From the NCBI GenBank assembly GCA_019614645.1, contig JABWDB010000004.1:11718001-11782000 (forward strand): DNA of 64,000 nt, written 5' to 3'. Shown piece by piece: positions 60,703 through 64,000 of this stretch. Position numbers and translations under genes: made by a program. The notes below the pieces were generated by a model. It searched no databases. It worked only from the letters and a program-made list of their open reading frames with translations, and was not told the DNA's origin. Source of the stretch: Stratiolaelaps scimitus (Eukaryota; Arthropoda; Arachnida; Mesostigmata; Laelapidae). How positions within the stretch are numbered: the first letter of the stretch is position 1; each line of letters begins with the position of its first letter.

Positions 60703-62587
60703 TCATGAGGGTGGCGTCGCCTCTGGCGTTTGTTGGAGAAATAGTTGTTGCTGGCGTGCTCTGGCCCTGTTTTCACATTCGCACCATCTACCTGAGCACG
60801 TACACTTCACTGGTGACTGCTCTTTCAGAGCCAGGTATTCGTTTATGCTAGTTTCCACCTTTCGGGATTTGCGATCTCGCATTTGGTCCCGGAGCCCGCT
60901 GAAGTAGTAGATGCCTATGTACGACCGGGGGACAGACGAGACGTGAGCACTGTTAGAATTCTCATTCCGTGTATGCCTGCTAGAGTACACTGGCAGTTAG
61001 TGGAGGGTTAATGTTATGGCTATATATATATATATATATACATTATAGATATTTCTCCCTTCTGTGGATTTTACGGCAACCTGCGGTACAATTCATCCGT
61101 TATATGTTGGACTTTTTAACCACATACATACGTAGACAATAACGTGCGATTCGAAAATAAAATGAAAATAATCCTGAGCAAGTTTTTCTTGAAGGCGGCG
61201 AACTTCGTTGAAAATCCCATGCGCACTTCAAGATTTTAGCCAACGATTGAAAATTCCCCCACCGTCTTGCTGTATTCGTCTTTTCCTTCGCGTTCATAAT
61301 AGATGTATATGTACATAAATATGTAATTATATCGAATCATAATAATAATATATATTTACGCAAGATCAGAATAAGATGTATTTAGACAATGCATAATAGA
61401 ATAAATGATTACATGGAAGGGTCCAGTGGAGATCGTCAAGCTTTTTTGTTTGGTTGGCCCCGTAAGAGTTGACTAATATTATGATATGTCCTCTATATAT
61501 ATATCCATTGTTATATATATATATATATATATATATATGTAAGGCCATGAAAGAAATAAAAGAAGAACTTTATCGCTAGATAAGTGAGACTAGACTCCCC
61601 TAGACTCAAATAGCTCTAAACGATATTCGCGGTGGTTAGTTAGAAAGACACGTGGTCATATCCAATATTCGATATACATCAAATCAACGATGAGGCTAAG
61701 CCTAATAGAAGCTCAAAATGGTTTGAATTATTACCATTTTGAGAAAGAAAAGTGATACCCGATATATACGTTAGCGCTCTATAAGTTTGTAGATTTATCG
61801 TATTAGGTCTTGAGAAATGCGGTTGCACTTTGCCATCGGTCCCGGTTTTGCTCTTCGATGTTCGATACGTACTTCAATAAACCAATAAAATTTCATCTTT
61901 TACTCACCATAGAGAACACCGGCCACGCCCACCAAGATGGCAGTCTTCGTCAATACAGATTTGCCAAGCGATGGCTTCGTCTTATCCGGCGAATGATAAT
62001 TTATTCTCGGCTTACTCTGCAAATGAGACGTTTGTAGCAAAAACACCGTTTGTAGAGGACGCAGGTTAAGGTTTCGCCATATCGCACTCTGCTCGGGAGG
62101 CACAACTCCTGCGAGACAGTTTCGCCAACCAATTTCCTGGCTGCTGTCGTTTACATAGCCACCTCAGGTGGGTGGCACAAGGAGAGATGACTATACCAAT
62201 TGCACGCTGTGTGGAAATGGTCATAAATTCTGGACAAAACCTTGCTGAACAAATATATCCCCAGAGGTCCAGTTATGGAGTTCCCATCGCCATTATATAA
62301 TTCCGAGCCAGTTTGGTCGCGCCGACGGCTATAGCAAATACTAGGCAAGTATGTCGAATTTTCAAGAGATACGCCTGCGCAAACGCTACCGAATGTACCC
62401 GTGATTTTTCTTCCTTAAACCGATGATTGCCTACTTGTCTATGGCAGCTAAAATTCAACGTATGCTTTTCTCCATTATTACGTATAATGTGCATTTTGCG
62501 AGATCTTCGTGCATCTGCGAGAGGATGAGTTAATGCGATTTCTTCGTGTCGACGAATCGTAATTCCCTCGGTGTCGTTGTTGTTCAT
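60703..62587 (-). CDS. Single-pass membrane protein with CxC-x4-CxC tail, 157 aa, 3 exons
   Basis: Exons are 62435-62587 (ATG 62587; donor CAA|GTAGGC, phase 0), 61908-62016 (acceptor atttgcag, donor GTGAGT, phase 1) and 60703-60914 (acceptor gtacatag, stop TGA). Phases agree at both junctions. The N-terminal ~50 residues are polar and basic (LADARRSRKMHIIRNN). Residues ~72-93 form one hydrophobic span (TAILVGVAGVLYGIYYF). The cytosolic- or matrix-like tail starts with basic RDQMRDRKSRK, carries Cys at 125, 127, 132 and 134 (CTCSGRWCEC) and ends Gln-rich. The Cys set could bind a metal or form disulphides. A small organelle-membrane protein is possible, but I recognise no family. AATAAA at 60541-60546 fits the 3' end. 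Confidence 0.65.
61513..61539. repeat. (AT)n microsatellite
   Basis: Alternating AT, with a second short tract at 61493-61504. It lies in the region between 60.9 and 61.9 kb, within the intron of the 157-aa membrane protein gene. Confidence 0.9.
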
Positions 62588-62907
62588 ATTGCGCTGGCAA
62601 TCAATTTCATCGAGACAACATCGCCCTTATATAACGATATTTTTTTCATATTGCAAGATTCAACTAATTTCCGGATGACTTCGTGGCAACACAGAATTGG
62701 CGGAGGTTGAAAAATTCCCGCCGAAACGGTCTTAATATAAATTCATGTAATTGATTAATGTATCAAAAAAAAATTGTGATTAATGTAACTAAAAAAAAAA
62801 TTGCCACCAATGAACGAGAGTGAAGAATGGCCGTTGCAGACGACCCTGCTGGGAATGCATCGCTTTTACCATTGTTAAGTGGATTTCTTTCTGAATCTGA
62901 GGATGAA

Positions 62908-63105
62908 CTAGTTTTCGCCGCCAACAGCGTTTTTTGTGTCCTGCACTTCTTGCTCGCTTTTGGCTTCGGTCACTTTCTTGTCACGGTTCCCTTCTTTATA
63001 AGCCGTGATAACCGGATACCAGGTATAGTAGGTTACAGCGAAGCCTAGGGTAAGGCCAAAAAAAATCATCTGCGTGGACATTCCTCGGGGCTTGCGAATC
63101 CTCAT
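62908..63105 (-). CDS. Single-pass microprotein, 65 aa, possibly PIGBOS1-like
   Basis: The frame starts at ATG 63105 (MRIRKPRGMSTQM) and ends at 62908. A basic N-terminus leads into one hydrophobic span at residues ~14-31 (IFFGLTLGFAVTYYTWYP), then a charged tail (AYKEGNRDKKVTEAKSEQ). An acceptor (gccag or cagtag) lies just upstream, so a 5' exon is likely; with the more distal acceptor the coding frame could extend a few residues upstream. Length, one early span ending in a Tyr/Trp-Pro bend and a lysine/glutamate tail resemble PIGBOS1, an outer mitochondrial membrane microprotein, or other small mitochondrial assembly factors. That match rests on layout, not on residue identity. Confidence 0.5.
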   Translation of the reverse strand: MRIRKPRGMSTQMIFFGLTLGFAVTYYTWYPVITAYKEGNRDKKVTEAKSEQEVQDTKNAVGGEN

Positions 63106-63471
63106 GGCATTCGGTGGTCCGCACTCCACGCTCTACTGGCTAAACTGAAAGTGACAATTTGAGAATAACACCTGTGTAATTTGCGTTTAGAAATGCTCAT
63201 AGACAAGGAACAGGTAGAATAAACGAAGCACAAATTCGAATATACACGCTCGAGACCTATAACCTTGTGGATGATCATAGCGTACTTCGCACATTTTGCC
63301 CGTGATACATTCACGAGGCAGGCCGGGCAAGCTTTATTGACACCCGACCCCCACTGCCCTGCACGGTACTCGGGATTATGTAACACTATTTGCTACTCGT
63401 CAACGACTATTCCCATTTATTTCGCTATTCCAGGACACTTGTAGAGTAGATACCATGTGCCGATGAGTATT

Positions 63472-63740
63472 TCAAAGGCGACCTTTCCGTGACACGCGTT
63501 TAGTTTTCGCGTTACCTCCGTGGTCGCGCGGTCCGGCTCGGTTTGTTGAGGAGTTCGAGCATCCGCTCGTGGACGGCGTTACGATGGCCTGAACGGGGAG
63601 AGATTCGTCCGCGGTGTTCTGTTTTGGCGGACGGACGCCCGCCGCGCTGGTGTCGCTCTTGTTCATCCAGCGCCAGGCAGATCTTGCCGATTCCCGATGG
63701 GGTGAGGCGGTTGTTGGCAGGAGGTCAGCCTTCGGAGCGA
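63472..63740 (-). CDS. Candidate disordered 5' coding exon
   Basis: The minus frame is open for about 90 codons with ATG at 63666 (MNKSDTSAAGVRPPKQ) and is rich in Ser, Thr, Pro, Ala and Asn. A GTAACG donor could end it after GPRDHGG. The region is GC-rich, which lengthens chance frames, and the plus strand is also open here (63614-63907). It might be the 5' exon of the neighbouring microprotein gene or of an unrelated gene. Confidence 0.25.
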
Positions 63741-64000
63741 CGATAGGTCAGAGGGATTTCACGGTGTCAAACTCGAATGCCGACAAGCGTTCCTCAGGCG
63801 GCAGCAGCAGCTACCCGTTTTCATGTTCTCTTGCTGAGTTACGTCTGGCTGGAACCTGTGCGCGGTATAGGTGTAACAATTCGGGGGATACGAAAAAGGC
63901 CTTGTAATACATAGTTGTGTAACTAGTTTATTGCGTACATATTCCGTTGTACATATACCGAAATCAACTCAAACAAGAAGAGGACAAGTCTTCTTCTTGT

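Noticed and set aside
63973..64000. 9-bp inverted repeat acaagaaga/tcttcttgt at the window edge
   Set aside because: Short, simple sequence and cut by the window end, so it is not informative.

Overview
This window is animal nuclear DNA, most likely from an arthropod. Genes are split by introns with GT/AG boundaries, are sparse, and sit in DNA full of AT microsatellites and low-complexity runs. The proteins are metazoan in kind (an R-SNARE, PDZ domains, an AGC-type protein kinase). A mite or other chelicerate would fit, but nothing here proves it. I see no bacterial operon, CRISPR array, rRNA or intact tRNA.

The right third is the informative part, and every recognisable gene there is on the minus strand. 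From right to left: a GC-rich possible 5' exon near 63.5-63.7 kb; a 65-codon single-pass microprotein gene (62.9-63.1 kb); a three-exon gene for a 157-residue one-pass membrane protein with a CxC-x4-CxC tail (60.7-62.6 kb); a protein kinase gene of about 13 exons (48.0-59.6 kb, about 700 residues), rebuilt by following splice sites and phases; and an R-SNARE of the VAMP type in one exon (45.69-46.00 kb). Further left are PDZ exons: one complete domain split over 43.3-43.5 and 40.5-40.6 kb, and half of a second at 27.6-27.7 kb. A proline/glutamine-rich open frame at 37 kb may belong to the same long gene.

The kinase is the most unusual item. It has an AGC-like C-lobe and C-tail and a glycine-rich loop, VAIK-type lysine and HRD catalytic aspartate. 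The DFG glycine is Asp (DFD) and the alpha-C glutamate position is Asp. The kinase domain follows about 240 residues that look helical and match no family I can name. Its largest intron holds a 2-kb GC-rich low-complexity block and an AT-rich orphan frame. Another intron holds a decayed partial copy of the catalytic exon and a perfect 18-bp hairpin.

The left two thirds are gene-poor. A chain of minus-strand candidate exons lies at 5.4-7.0 kb with weaker ones nearby, and one plus-strand candidate exon lies at 28.7-29.0 kb. The rest is microsatellites, GC-rich low-complexity blocks, tRNA-like repeat relics and a few hairpins, including a microRNA-like hairpin at 20.7 kb. Most other open frames lack splice support, have no ATG, or overlap frames that look equally good, so they are not called.
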